The notes below the pieces were generated by a model, which saw only the letters and a list, made by a program, of their open reading frames with translations, was not told the DNA's origin and did no database searches. Source: Bacteroidales bacterium (GTDB taxonomy: Bacteria; Bacteroidota; Bacteroidia; Bacteroidales; JAADGE01). From it: DNA of 6,275 bases. The position numbers and the translations under genes were made by a program. Below are positions 1-6,275 of the stretch, one piece after another. The stretch is taken from positions 1-6,275 of the forward strand of contig JANTGL010000160.1 of assembly GCA_024762915.1 (NCBI GenBank). The letters are read 5' to 3'. Every line of letters starts with the position of its first letter. Position 1 is the first letter of the stretch.

Positions 1-1127
1 AAATCATCAAAATCGTTCATGATGAATTGGTTGATTTAATGGGTAAAGACCATGCCGAGCTTAATCTTCAATCTAAATTTACCGTTATATTAATTGCGGG
101 TTTGCAAGGTTCGGGTAAAACGACCTTTACGGCAAAATTGTCTAATTTTCTTAAAACTAAAAAATCCAAAAATCCGCTCCTGGTTGCCGGTGATGTTTAT
201 CGTCCGGCAGCAATTGAGCAGTTAAAAGTACTTTCGGAGCAAGTCGGTGTTTCTGTTTACACGGAAGAAGGAAATAAAAACCCGGTAAAAATTGCAAAAT
301 CAGCAATTGATTTTGCCAAGAAAAATGCCCATGATATCGTTATCATTGATACAGCCGGTCGATTGGCTGTTGATGAAGCAATGATGAAAGAAATCAAAGA
401 AATTAAAAAAGCCGTTAAACCGGATGAGATTTTATTTGTTGTTGATTCAATGACAGGGCAAGATGCCGTTAATACAGCCAAAGAGTTTAATGATAAATTG
501 GATTTTGACGGAGTTGTTTTAACCAAATTGGACGGTGATACACGCGGTGGTGCTGCTTTAACCATAAGAAGCGTTGTTCATAAGCCGATTAAATTTGTCG
601 GTACCGGAGAAAAAATTGATGCTCTGGATGTTTTCTATCCCGAACGAATGGCCGACCGGATTCTCGGAATGGGTGATATAGTTTCTTTGGTAGAAAAAGC
701 CGAAGAACAAATAGACCAAGAAGAAGCTCGCAGACTGCAAAAACGAATTGCAAAAAATCAATTTGATTTTAATGATTTTTTAAAGCAGTTGAATTCCATA
801 AAAAAAATGGGTAATGTTAAAGATTTGGTTTCCATGATTCCGGGTATGGGAAAAGCAGTTAAAAATTTAGATATTGACAACGACTCATTTAAAGGAATCG
901 AAGCAATTATTACCTCAATGACACCTGATGAACGAAGTAATCCCAAAATATTAAACGGCAGCAGAAGAAAACGCATTGCAAAAGGAAGCGGCTCCAATAT
1001 ACAGGAAGTCAACCGACTAATAAAGCAATTCGGCGACACAAAAAAGATGATGCAAATGGTACAAGGCGGAGGCGGTAAAATGGCTGCATTAAAAAAAACG
1101 GCAAAAAAGAAAAAACGCAGAAAATAG
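1..1127 (+). CDS. ffh: Signal recognition particle protein Ffh (SRP54 GTPase), 5'-truncated by the window edge
   Basis: Ffh binds 4.5S RNA to form the bacterial signal recognition particle, which recognises signal sequences on ribosomes and delivers inner-membrane and secreted proteins to the receptor FtsY. The frame is open from base 3, reading IIKIVHDEL, so the gene starts upstream; about 70 residues of the N domain are missing and 374 are visible. A TTG at 27 is in frame but is not the start. The GTPase motifs occur in order: P-loop GLQGSGKTT (99-125), DVYRPAA (192-212), DTAGR (348-362), TKLDGD (522-539) and GTGEK (600-614). The M domain follows, with the RNA-binding motif SRRKRIAKGSG (960-992) and a late Met-rich segment (MMQMVQGGGGKM). 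The tail is very basic (KKTAKKKKRRK), as in many Ffh proteins. folD follows after 67 nt on the same strand. Identification is essentially certain. Confidence 0.97.
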   Translation, partial: IIKIVHDELVDLMGKDHAELNLQSKFTVILIAGLQGSGKTTFTAKLSNFLKTKKSKNPLLVAGDVYRPAAIEQLKVLSEQVGVSVYTEEGNKNPVKIAKSAIDFAKKNAHDIVIIDTAGRLAVDEAMMKEIKEIKKAVKPDEILFVVDSMTGQDAVNTAKEFNDKLDFDGVVLTKLDGDTRGGAALTIRSVVHKPIKFVGTGEKIDALDVFYPERMADRILGMGDIVSLVEKAEEQIDQEEARRLQKRIAKNQFDFNDFLKQLNSIKKMGNVKDLVSMIPGMGKAVKNLDIDNDSFKGIEAIITSMTPDERSNPKILNGSRRKRIAKGSGSNIQEVNRLIKQFGDTKKMMQMVQGGGGKMAALKKTAKKKKRRK

Positions 1128-1136
1128 AAAAACAGA

Positions 1137-1163
1137 AATTAGGAATTAGGAATTAGGAATTAG
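1137..1163. repeat. Heptanucleotide tandem repeat AATTAGG, about 3.9 copies
   Basis: Three perfect AATTAGG units (1137, 1144, 1151) are followed by a partial AATTAG (1158-1163). The array starts 10 nt after the ffh stop and ends 31 nt before the folD ATG, so it fills much of the short intergenic gap and codes for nothing. It is followed by a 9-bp direct repeat, AGTTTAAAG, at 1162-1170 and 1177-1185, whose first copy overlaps the end of the array. Short arrays like this can change copy number by slippage; whether this one does, or has any function, cannot be told from one sequence. Confidence 0.9.
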
Positions 1164-1194
1164 TTTAAAGAATATAAGTTTAAAGTTTTACAAT

Positions 1195-2082
1195 ATGAGT
1201 TACAAGCTCCTAAACGGCAAAGAAATTTCGGCACAAATAAAAAATGAAATAGCCGAAGAAGTCAAAAATATCATAGCTAAAGGCGGCAAACAACCGCATC
1301 TTGCTGCTATTCTTGTCGGAACTGACGGGGCAAGCGAAACCTATGTAGCTCATAAGGTTAAATCATGCGAACAAGTCGGTTTTAAATCAAGTTTAATTCG
1401 TTATAATACGGATGTTTCCCAAGAAACCTTAGTTAAAAAAATAATAGAAATTAATGAAAATACCGATATCGACGGATTGATTGTTCAACTTCCGATTCCC
1501 GATCATATTTCCGAAGATAAAATTATTGAAACCATTGATCCTAAAAAAGATGTTGACGGATTTCACCCCGTAAACATCGGAAAATTAACTATAGGACTTC
1601 CGACTTATATTTCGGCAACCCCGAAAGGCATCATCGAACTTCTGAAAAGAAACAATATAGAAACTTCCGGTAAACATTGTGTTGTTATCGGAAGAAGCAA
1701 TATTGTCGGAAAACCGGTAAGCATATTGCTTTCTCAAAAAAGTGAAACCGGAAATGCGACGGTTACCTTATGCCACAGCCGAACAATAAACCTGAAAGAA
1801 ATCACTTTACAGGCGGATATTTTGATTGCGGCAATCGGCAAAAAGGAATTTGTTACGGCGGATATGGTAAAAGAGGGAGCCGTTGTTGTTGATGTCGGCA
1901 TTCACAGAGTGAAATCCGATAAAACAAAATCCGGTTGGAAACTCAAAGGCGATGTTAAATTTGATGAAGTTGCTCCGAAATGTTCATACATTACACCCGT
2001 TCCGGGCGGTGTCGGTCCGATGACCATTGTTTCATTATTACAAAATACATTATCAGCTTCCAAAAAAGAGATTTACAAATAA
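1195..2082 (+). CDS. folD: Bifunctional 5,10-methylene-tetrahydrofolate dehydrogenase / 5,10-methenyl-tetrahydrofolate cyclohydrolase
   Basis: This cytosolic enzyme oxidises 5,10-methylene-THF to 5,10-methenyl-THF with NADP+ and hydrolyses that to 10-formyl-THF, which feeds purine synthesis and initiator-tRNA formylation. The 295-residue protein has the normal family length. The catalytic residues line up with E. coli FolD numbering as I recall it: Y50 and K54 (YVAHK), Q98 in VQLPIP, and D121 in DVDGFHP. The cofactor-binding part contains GRSNIVGKP (166-174) and CHSRT (193-197), and the C-terminal signature PGGVGPMT is at 270-277. The ATG at 1195 gives the usual N-terminus (MSYKLLNGKEIS) and has no Shine-Dalgarno sequence, as is common in Bacteroidota. 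It lies 67 nt after ffh and 16 nt before the permease gene, so co-transcription with either is plausible but unproven. Confidence 0.97.
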   Translation: MSYKLLNGKEISAQIKNEIAEEVKNIIAKGGKQPHLAAILVGTDGASETYVAHKVKSCEQVGFKSSLIRYNTDVSQETLVKKIIEINENTDIDGLIVQLPIPDHISEDKIIETIDPKKDVDGFHPVNIGKLTIGLPTYISATPKGIIELLKRNNIETSGKHCVVIGRSNIVGKPVSILLSQKSETGNATVTLCHSRTINLKEITLQADILIAAIGKKEFVTADMVKEGAVVVDVGIHRVKSDKTKSGWKLKGDVKFDEVAPKCSYITPVPGGVGPMTIVSLLQNTLSASKKEIYK

Positions 2083-2098
2083 GTTTACTGTTGTTTTA

Positions 2099-3376
2099 AT
2101 GACTTTACGCATTAATTTTCATTCTGATACCGAAAAAAAGGCGTTTTACTTGCATCTCGCCTACTCTTTACTTGACGGAATAATTCTCGGTGTTTTGGCA
2201 CTTAATGAATTTATTTTAATCAAAGAATTAAAAGGTTCACCGTATCAAATAGGTTTTCTGTTTCAGTTTACAACCGTTGTTTTGCTTTTTTCGATTCCGT
2301 TTAACGAATTTATTAAACGAAAAGTCAACAAAACAAAATTTATGCGATTGATTGCCGTTTTGACCAGAGCACCTTTACTGTTACTTCTATTTTTCCCTAA
2401 AACTCTTTCCGGGCATATTGACAGCTTTTTTTATCAAGTCGTATTTCTAGGAATTTTTCTGGTTTATTATTCGACAAACCCGCTTATTTTTCCGATGATA
2501 AACGGTTATCTGAAAAACAGTTACAAACACGAAAATTTCAGTAAACTATACGGATATGCATCAACGGTAAACAAATTAATTATGCTTGTTGCGACTTTTT
2601 TGTTCGGTTTATTGCTTGATTATCAATCCTATTCATACATATACGTGTATCCGTTTCTTGCCGTTCTCGGAATTACGTCCATTTATATTCTGACACAAAT
2701 CAATTACCAAGCACCTCTTGAACAAAAAACCGGAAGCATCAGAGCATCTTTAAAAAAAGTTCAAAAAAATCTTTTACATATTCTTAAAAGCAACAAACCC
2801 TTTCGCGATTTTGAAATCGGATTTATGTTTTACGGATTTGCATGGCTGGTAAGCATTGCCGTGATTGCTATTTTTTTAAAAAATGAACTGAAACTAAGTT
2901 ATTCGGGAATAGCATTTTACAAAAATTTTTACAATACGGTTTCAATTTTGCTCACACCTTTTTTCGGGAAGTTAATGGGGAAAGTCAATCCGCGAAAGTT
3001 TGCTGTTTACACATTTCTAATGATGCTCTTGTATCTCCTCTTTATGGGACTGACACAATATTTTCCGGCTTATTATGAAATTTTTAACATTAAAATTTAT
3101 TACTCCCTGATTTTATCCTTCCTTTCATACGGCGTTTTCGGTGCCATGATGGGTATTTTATGGTATATCGGCTCGGCTTATTTCAGTAAAGACGAAAACG
3201 CCGCCGATTATCAGTCAATTCATATATCGCTGACAGGTGTAAGGGGTGCTTTTGCTCCCTTGGTCGGAATATTTTTCTATAAAATTATTGATTTTTCAGG
3301 TGTATTTTTAATCGGAATTATTTCTCTTTTAATCGGAATTTTTGTGTTGATTATTTCGATTAGGAAGTATAAATAA
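2099..3376 (+). CDS. Major facilitator superfamily permease, 12 predicted membrane helices, substrate unknown
   Basis: The 425-residue protein is strongly hydrophobic and suits an inner-membrane secondary transporter. By eye the helices fall near residues 18-40, 51-70, 81-100, 110-134, 157-173, 180-199, 241-262, 272-293, 301-319, 334-358, 372-392 and 396-420. The 6+6 halves are separated by a basic cytoplasmic loop (about 200-240, ending in LKSNKPFRDFEIG). GKLMGKVNPRKF after helix 8 resembles the MFS loop motif GxLxDRxGRR in its C-half position. An in-frame ATG at 2027 would extend the protein by 24 residues, but it overlaps the end of folD by 56 nt and the extension is polar and basic; the ATG at 2099, 16 nt after the folD stop, is preferred. 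The neighbour suggests co-expression with folD but does not identify a substrate; a folate link is speculation. The MFS fold is likely, the specific function unknown. Confidence 0.83.
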   Translation: MTLRINFHSDTEKKAFYLHLAYSLLDGIILGVLALNEFILIKELKGSPYQIGFLFQFTTVVLLFSIPFNEFIKRKVNKTKFMRLIAVLTRAPLLLLLFFPKTLSGHIDSFFYQVVFLGIFLVYYSTNPLIFPMINGYLKNSYKHENFSKLYGYASTVNKLIMLVATFLFGLLLDYQSYSYIYVYPFLAVLGITSIYILTQINYQAPLEQKTGSIRASLKKVQKNLLHILKSNKPFRDFEIGFMFYGFAWLVSIAVIAIFLKNELKLSYSGIAFYKNFYNTVSILLTPFFGKLMGKVNPRKFAVYTFLMMLLYLLFMGLTQYFPAYYEIFNIKIYYSLILSFLSYGVFGAMMGILWYIGSAYFSKDENAADYQSIHISLTGVRGAFAPLVGIFFYKIIDFSGVFLIGIISLLIGIFVLIISIRKYK

Positions 3377-3393
3377 ATTAACGATTTAAATAA

Positions 3394-3414
3394 ATCCGTT
3401 TTGAAAAATCGGAT
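3394..3414 (+). terminator. Weak hairpin after the permease gene, possible transcript end
   Basis: ATCCG (3394-3398) pairs with CGGAT (3410-3414), and a T/A pairing (TTT with AAA) can extend the stem past one mismatch. The hairpin begins 18 nt after the permease stop. It is followed by an A-rich rather than T-rich run, so it is not a classical intrinsic terminator on this strand. An alternative pairing, CGATTT (3382-3387) with AAATCG (3406-3411), competes with it. The call rests mainly on position. Confidence 0.25.
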
Positions 3415-3455
3415 ATAAAAAAATACTATTATATAAAGTTGATGTTAAAATCAAT

Positions 3456-3541
3456 TCGGTAATATAAATTTTTTAAATTAAAATAAAATTTGTACCTTTA
3501 ATTGCTGTATAAATCATAATATTCACAAAAAATATTACCGA
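3456..3541. repeat. 10-bp inverted repeat flanking the acyl-CoA ligase leader
   Basis: TCGGTAATAT (3456-3465) is the exact reverse complement of ATATTACCGA (3532-3541), with 66 nt between the arms. The right arm ends one base before the ATG at 3543, and the candidate promoter box lies between the arms. In a transcript starting upstream of 3456 the arms could pair and occlude the start codon region; a transcript starting at the internal promoter would contain only the right arm. As DNA the two arms could also be paired protein-binding sites. The repeat is seen directly; any role is inference. Confidence 0.6.
3471..3500 (+). promoter_or_regulatory. Candidate Bacteroidota-type promoter for the acyl-CoA ligase gene
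   Basis: TACCTTTA (3493-3500) matches the Bacteroidota -7 consensus TAnnTTTG except for the last base. A T-rich stretch ending in TTTT (3471-3474) lies 18 nt upstream, at about the right place for the -33 TTTG element, but is a poor match. Transcription would start roughly around 3505-3510, giving a leader of about 35 nt. The surrounding DNA is very AT-rich, so chance matches are easy. Confidence 0.45.
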
Positions 3542-3542
3542 G

Positions 3543-5222
3543 ATGAACCAAATCAATTATTTTGAACATTATCCCGAAGGTGTTAATCATACGATTAATA
3601 CGGACGACTATAAATCCGTTACAGATTTTTTGGATAAAAAACTTTCTGAATTTTCAGAAGAAATTGCTTATATCAATATGGGTAAATCATTTACTTATCA
3701 AGAAATTAATGATTTATCTGAAAATTTTGCCGCATATCTGCAAAGCATCGGTTTAAAAAAAGGAGACCGAATTGCCATACAAATGCCGAATCTTTTACAA
3801 TATCCGATTGCCATGTTCGGAGCATTAAAAGCAGGATTAATTATTGTCAATACAAATCCTTTATACACACCGGATGAAATGAAACATCAATTCTCGGATT
3901 CCGGTGCAACAGCCATTGTTATTTTGTCAAATTTTGCCGAGAAACTCGAAAGAATTATTTCAGAAACAGACATTAAACATGTCATCATTACTGATATCGG
4001 TGATATGTTAGGCGGATTTAAAGGTGCTCTCATAAATTTTGTCGTAAAGAACATTAAAAAGATGGTTCCTAAATATAATCTTCCGAATGCGATAAAATAT
4101 AATGATGTTTTGATTAAAGGAAAGAACTTTACTTTTAATCCTGTTGAAATTAACTCGGAAGATACGGCATTTCTGCAATACACCGGCGGAACCACAGGTG
4201 TTTCAAAAGGTGCCATGTTGACAAACAGAAATATGATTGCCAATATGCTTCAAATCGCCGAATGGAAAAAACCTTTGTTAAAACCGAGAGAAGAAACCGT
4301 TATTACGGCATTACCTTTATATCACATTTTTGCTTTAACGGTAAATTGTTTTGCCATGATGAATGTCGGAGCAAAAAATATTTTAATTACTAATCCTCGT
4401 GATCTGAAAGCATTTATAAAAGATTTAAAAAAATATTCTTTTACGGTTATTACCGGTGTAAATACGCTTTTTAACGGATTATTAAATAATGAAAGTTTCA
4501 AAACTGTCGATTTCAGTAAATTAAAAATTGCTGTGGGCGGAGGAATGGCCGTACAAGTTGCCGTTGCTGAAAAATGGAAAAATCAGACGGGAGTTAATTT
4601 AGTTGAAGGGTACGGTTTAACTGAATCCAGTCCGGTATTAAATTGTAATCCTGTTGTAGGAGATATTCAATTAGGAACAATCGGTCCGCCGCTCCCGAGT
4701 ACGGAAATCAGCATCAGAGATGATGACGGCAAAGAAGTTCCTGTGGGAGAAAGAGGAGAAATATGGGCAAAAGGACCCCAAATCATGAAAGGATATTGGC
4801 AAAGGCCGGAAGATACTAAAGATGTTCTTGAAGACGGTTGGTTGAAAACCGGTGATATCGGATTAATTAAAGAGGACGGTTTTTGCAGAATTGTAGATCG
4901 TAAAAAAGAAATGGTTTTGGTATCCGGATTTAATGTTTTCCCGAATGAAGTGGAAGATGCATTGGCACATCATCCTAAAATATCGGAAGTCGGTGTTATC
5001 GGAGTTCCTGATAAAAAATCAAATGAAGCCGTAAAAGCATTTATTGTAAAATCTGATGATTCATTAACTGTAGAGGAAGTAAAAGCATTTGCAAAAGAGC
5101 ATTTAACGGGTTATAAACGTCCTAAATATATTGAATTTAAAAAAGAATTACCCAAATCTAATGTCGGGAAAATATTAAGACGAATTTTAAAAGAAGAGGA
5201 TTTAAAAAATAATACTTATTAA
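3543..5222 (+). CDS. fadD: Long-chain fatty-acid-CoA ligase (AMP-forming), FadD-like
   Basis: This enzyme activates fatty acids with ATP to an acyl-adenylate and then transfers the acyl group to CoA, feeding beta-oxidation or lipid synthesis; members act in the cytosol or at the inner membrane. The 559 residues nearly equal E. coli FadD (561), and motif positions agree with it: ATP/AMP motif YTGGTTGVSKGA at 213-224, and YGLTE at 357-361 with E361. The fatty-acyl-CoA synthetase signature region starts with DGWLKTGD (431-438) and continues through DRKKEM and GFNVFPNEVEDAL. The C-terminal PKSNVGK (537-543) carries the catalytic lysine K543 of the adenylation step. All key residues are present and the gene is intact. 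The ATG at 3543 gives a FadD-like N-terminus and has no Shine-Dalgarno sequence. It stands as its own unit between a candidate promoter and a strong terminator. Chain-length preference cannot be read from the sequence. Confidence 0.93.
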   Translation: MNQINYFEHYPEGVNHTINTDDYKSVTDFLDKKLSEFSEEIAYINMGKSFTYQEINDLSENFAAYLQSIGLKKGDRIAIQMPNLLQYPIAMFGALKAGLIIVNTNPLYTPDEMKHQFSDSGATAIVILSNFAEKLERIISETDIKHVIITDIGDMLGGFKGALINFVVKNIKKMVPKYNLPNAIKYNDVLIKGKNFTFNPVEINSEDTAFLQYTGGTTGVSKGAMLTNRNMIANMLQIAEWKKPLLKPREETVITALPLYHIFALTVNCFAMMNVGAKNILITNPRDLKAFIKDLKKYSFTVITGVNTLFNGLLNNESFKTVDFSKLKIAVGGGMAVQVAVAEKWKNQTGVNLVEGYGLTESSPVLNCNPVVGDIQLGTIGPPLPSTEISIRDDDGKEVPVGERGEIWAKGPQIMKGYWQRPEDTKDVLEDGWLKTGDIGLIKEDGFCRIVDRKKEMVLVSGFNVFPNEVEDALAHHPKISEVGVIGVPDKKSNEAVKAFIVKSDDSLTVEEVKAFAKEHLTGYKRPKYIEFKKELPKSNVGKILRRILKEEDLKNNTY

Positions 5223-5243
5223 AAATTTTGAAATTATTATTTG

Positions 5244-5290
5244 AAGAAGTTTGAAACTCCGAAAGATTTTTGAACTTCTTTTTTATTTTT
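5244..5290 (+). terminator. Strong rho-independent terminator after the acyl-CoA ligase gene
   Basis: The left arm AAGAAGTTTGAAA (5244-5256) pairs with TTTTGAACTTCTT (5268-5280) in a 13-bp stem containing two G-U wobbles in RNA, around an 11-nt loop (5257-5267). A T tract follows (TTTTTT at 5279-5284, then A, then TTTTT at 5286-5290). It begins 21 nt after the ligase stop codon, which is a typical place. The stem is AT-rich but long, and the U tract is excellent. Confidence 0.8.
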
Positions 5291-5291
5291 G
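5284..5291 (+). promoter_or_regulatory. Candidate -7 promoter box for the ADP-dependent kinase gene
   Basis: TATTTTTG fits the Bacteroidota -7 consensus TAnnTTTG exactly and lies 16 nt before the ATG at 5308, implying a leader of only about 10 nt. No good -33 TTTG is present at the usual distance: the nearest copies, at 5269-5272 and 5250-5253, are too close and too far. The box overlaps the T tract of the preceding terminator, so part of the match may simply be the T run. Confidence 0.4.
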
Positions 5292-5307
5292 CGAAAAATA
5301 TACAGCA

Positions 5308-6275
5308 ATGAACAATTCCGAATTAATACATACTTGGTCTGAACATTTCAAATCCGTTCCCGGGCAATTACAAAAAATGCAAAACATAAACGGCGTAATC
5401 AGTACATTTAATGCTAATATTGATGCCGTTGTGAAACTTTCCGGAAAAGACATTGAAAAGCTGATAACAGATTTTAATTTGGATGAAGATTTCTTTCTGG
5501 ACGAAACAAAACAAATTAACAAACCGGAAGATGTTTTAAGAGGATTGGTAAAATGTTTTTCACAAGGCATTGCCGAAGAATGGATTATTTCCGATGAAGA
5601 CACATTCAGACAATTACAAAATACACTGAAATACAGCAAGTTGCAAATGGGCGGACAAGGCGGCATTGTGGCAAATGTAGCGGCAGTCTGCGGCGTTCGA
5701 AATGTGTTTGTTCATTGTGCTTCCTTACCCGAAATGCAGGCAAAATTATTTTTAGATGTACCGAATTTACTATCTGTAGATGAAAATAAAGAAATTAAAA
5801 AAGCTCATACCATTAATCGAAAAAATGACATCCCGCTCATACACTACATCCTTGAATTTGATATAAACGACACATTAAATTTTTTCGGTAAAGAAATTAC
5901 CTGCCCGAAATCCAACCGTTTCATCGCTACTTACGACCCGCTGAATTTCAAATTACATATTGATAAAAATTTTGCAGAAAGAATATCCGAAAAAGATGTC
6001 AGTTATGAATATATCATTCTCTCCGGTTATCAAATGTTGCATGAAACTTTGCCTGACGGAACTTCGGGAAAAGATAAGATTAACAATTCTCTGAAAGTTA
6101 TTGATAAATTTAAAGAAAATAATAAAAACACACTTATTCATTTTGAAATTGCTTCTACTCAAGATAAGGTAATAAGAAAATATCTTCTCGATACGATTGC
6201 AAAACAAGTTGACAGTATCGGTTTTAACGAAAGAGAATTAATTGACATTCTTGAAGTTATTAACGAAAATGAATT
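5308..6275 (+). CDS. ADP-dependent glucokinase/phosphofructokinase family sugar kinase, 3'-truncated by the window edge
   Basis: Family members phosphorylate glucose or fructose-6-phosphate with ADP, not ATP, as phosphate donor, using a ribokinase-like fold in the cytosol. The frame is open from the ATG at 5308 to the window end: 322 residues, against roughly 450-460 in the full family. Visible family features are FNANIDAV (34-41) with the probable sugar-binding aspartate D39, the glycine-rich MGGQGGIVAN (114-123), LSGYQML (238-244), the metal-associated HxE motif as HFE (278-280), and the NxxE motif as NERE (307-310) in VDSIGFNEREL. The catalytic GxGD motif of the C-terminus is beyond the window, so integrity cannot be judged. 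The segment AEEW (89-92) places a glutamate in the region that separates glucokinase from phosphofructokinase forms, but I cannot assign the substrate safely. The start has an A-rich upstream stretch and no Shine-Dalgarno sequence. The gene appears to be transcribed separately from the ligase. An ATP-dependent ribokinase-type enzyme is the main alternative, and is less likely. Confidence 0.83.
   Translation, partial: MNNSELIHTWSEHFKSVPGQLQKMQNINGVISTFNANIDAVVKLSGKDIEKLITDFNLDEDFFLDETKQINKPEDVLRGLVKCFSQGIAEEWIISDEDTFRQLQNTLKYSKLQMGGQGGIVANVAAVCGVRNVFVHCASLPEMQAKLFLDVPNLLSVDENKEIKKAHTINRKNDIPLIHYILEFDINDTLNFFGKEITCPKSNRFIATYDPLNFKLHIDKNFAERISEKDVSYEYIILSGYQMLHETLPDGTSGKDKINNSLKVIDKFKENNKNTLIHFEIASTQDKVIRKYLLDTIAKQVDSIGFNERELIDILEVINENE

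Noticed and set aside
27..29. In-frame TTG as a possible start of the first gene
   Set aside because: The frame stays open to the left edge and the upstream residues (IIKIVHDEL) continue the normal Ffh sequence, so the gene begins outside the window.
257..1039. Three reverse-strand open frames (257-565, 558-761, 758-1039)
   Set aside because: They lie antisense to the conserved Ffh GTPase and M domains and their translations show no recognisable domain; they are shadows of ffh.
1128..1194. A promoter or terminator between ffh and folD
   Set aside because: No TAnnTTTG box and no stable hairpin with a T tract were found; only the repeats are visible.
2027..2098. Longer start for the permease gene
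   Set aside because: It would overlap the conserved end of folD and adds a polar 24-residue stretch before helix 1; the ATG at 2099 fits better.
3562..4243. Forward frame at 3562-3756 and reverse frame at 3887-4243
   Set aside because: Both are inside the acyl-CoA ligase gene, which has all family motifs in its own frame.
5283..6207. Reverse-strand frames at 5283-5666 and 5953-6207
   Set aside because: They are antisense to the ADP-dependent kinase, whose forward frame is open throughout and carries family motifs; the first would also run through the terminator.
1..6275. A defence system, mobile element, CRISPR array or biosynthetic cluster
   Set aside because: No transposase, integrase, terminal repeats, spaced repeats or cluster-type enzymes are present; the genes are mostly housekeeping or core metabolism.

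Overview
The window looks like a chromosomal segment from a member of the Bacteroidota, probably Bacteroidales-like. The evidence is indirect: AT-rich DNA, no Shine-Dalgarno sequences in front of the starts, two short gaps with matches to the TAnnTTTG type of -7 box, and an ffh-folD gene order that I recall from Bacteroides-type genomes. All five genes are on the + strand, and no phage, transposon, CRISPR or tRNA/rRNA signal is visible.

Layout. Positions 1-1127 hold the 3' part of ffh (the SRP54 GTPase); its N-terminal domain lies mostly to the left of the window. A 67-nt gap with a seven-base tandem repeat leads to folD (1195-2082), a complete bifunctional methylene-tetrahydrofolate dehydrogenase/cyclohydrolase. 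Sixteen bases later comes a 12-helix major facilitator superfamily permease of unknown substrate (2099-3376). These three may be one transcript. A 166-nt gap with a weak hairpin, a candidate promoter and a 10-bp inverted repeat precedes a complete FadD-like long-chain acyl-CoA ligase (3543-5222). A strong intrinsic terminator follows, and its T tract runs into the -7-like box of the last gene. That gene (5308 to the right edge) is cut off and encodes the first 322 residues of an ADP-dependent glucokinase/phosphofructokinase-family protein.

The genes do not form one obvious pathway. ffh and folD are housekeeping genes (membrane protein targeting, one-carbon metabolism), the permease is an orphan transporter, FadD activates fatty acids, and the last gene is a sugar kinase. 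The most interesting item is that kinase: the ADP-dependent family is best known from archaea and animals, and a bacterial copy of this type is uncommon. I see no new multi-gene system here; the other points worth a second look are small non-coding structures.
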